DNA of 64,000 nucleotides from the NCBI GenBank assembly GCA_002104535.1, contig NBOG01000003.1, positions 62,001 through 126,000 of the forward strand, written 5' to 3'. The notes beneath the pieces are model-generated. The model was not told the origin of the DNA and searched no databases. It saw nothing but the letters and a program-made list of their open reading frames with translations. Shown one piece after another: positions 64,000 to 64,000 of this stretch; within the stretch, counting starts at the first letter, position 1, and each line of letters starts with the position of its first letter. A program made the position numbers and the translations under genes. The DNA is from Cognaticolwellia sediminilitoris (GTDB lineage: Bacteria; Pseudomonadota; Gammaproteobacteria; Enterobacterales; Alteromonadaceae).

Positions 64000-64000
64000 A

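Overview
The window looks like chromosomal DNA from an AT-rich, psychrophilic-type marine gammaproteobacterium of the order Alteromonadales, most likely Colwelliaceae (Colwellia or Thalassotalea). This is inferred from gene order and protein character: gyrA-serC-aroA-cmk-rpsA-ihfB-lapA-lapB-pyrF is a classic gammaproteobacterial backbone; there is a HexR-type Entner-Doudoroff locus zwf-pgl-edd-glk-eda; and a TPP riboswitch controls a TonB receptor/PnuT thiamine operon. No species call can be made without a database.

Layout. 1-12 kb is core housekeeping: the 3' end of gyrA, serine/aromatic biosynthesis (serC, aroA, later aroG), cmk, ribosomal protein S1, IHF-beta, the LapA/LapB envelope regulators, pyrF, a ComEA-like helix-hairpin-helix protein, and two purine-salvage genes on the minus strand (deoD, add). 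12.5-18.5 kb is a three-gene RND efflux operon (outer-membrane lipoprotein channel, membrane fusion protein, RND pump) followed by hinT. 19.0-23.6 kb is a thiamine uptake/salvage operon under a TPP riboswitch: TonB receptor, small thiamine-binding protein, PnuT-like permease, thiamine-kinase-like phosphotransferase. A LytS/LytTR-type two-component system follows, then a non-coding repeat element with two exact 20-bp copies spaced 300 bp apart, then an oxidoreductase, a DJ-1/PfpI protein and a LysR regulator.

29-44.5 kb is a central carbon metabolism block: pfkA, pykA, hexR, the zwf-pgl-edd-glk-eda operon, gapA, gnd and a second, N-terminally extended GAPDH. Three palindromes matching the HexR operator pattern lie in front of zwf/hexR and gapA, so the glycolysis/Entner-Doudoroff/pentose phosphate switch appears wired to HexR. 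44.7-48.1 kb holds a small orphan protein, tusDCBE (2-thiouridine sulfur relay), a BI-1/YccA protein, tag and tRNA-Ser(UGA).

48.1-63.2 kb is the accessory part. It begins at the 3' end of tRNA-Ser with a decaying tandem array of tRNA-tail plus terminator copies, contains two Crp/Fnr-like regulators, small unknown genes, a PRC-barrel/DUF302/HflK-HflC/aconitase cluster and a copper-handling cluster (CopA oxidase, CopB, Met/His-rich small protein, cytochrome c, NTF2-like protein). It ends at a 39-nt near-exact copy of the tRNA-Ser terminator. This makes the whole 15-kb stretch a candidate tRNA-borne genomic island, although no integrase is present. The window ends in a minus-strand FrnE/DsbA-family gene and the 3' tip of another minus-strand gene.
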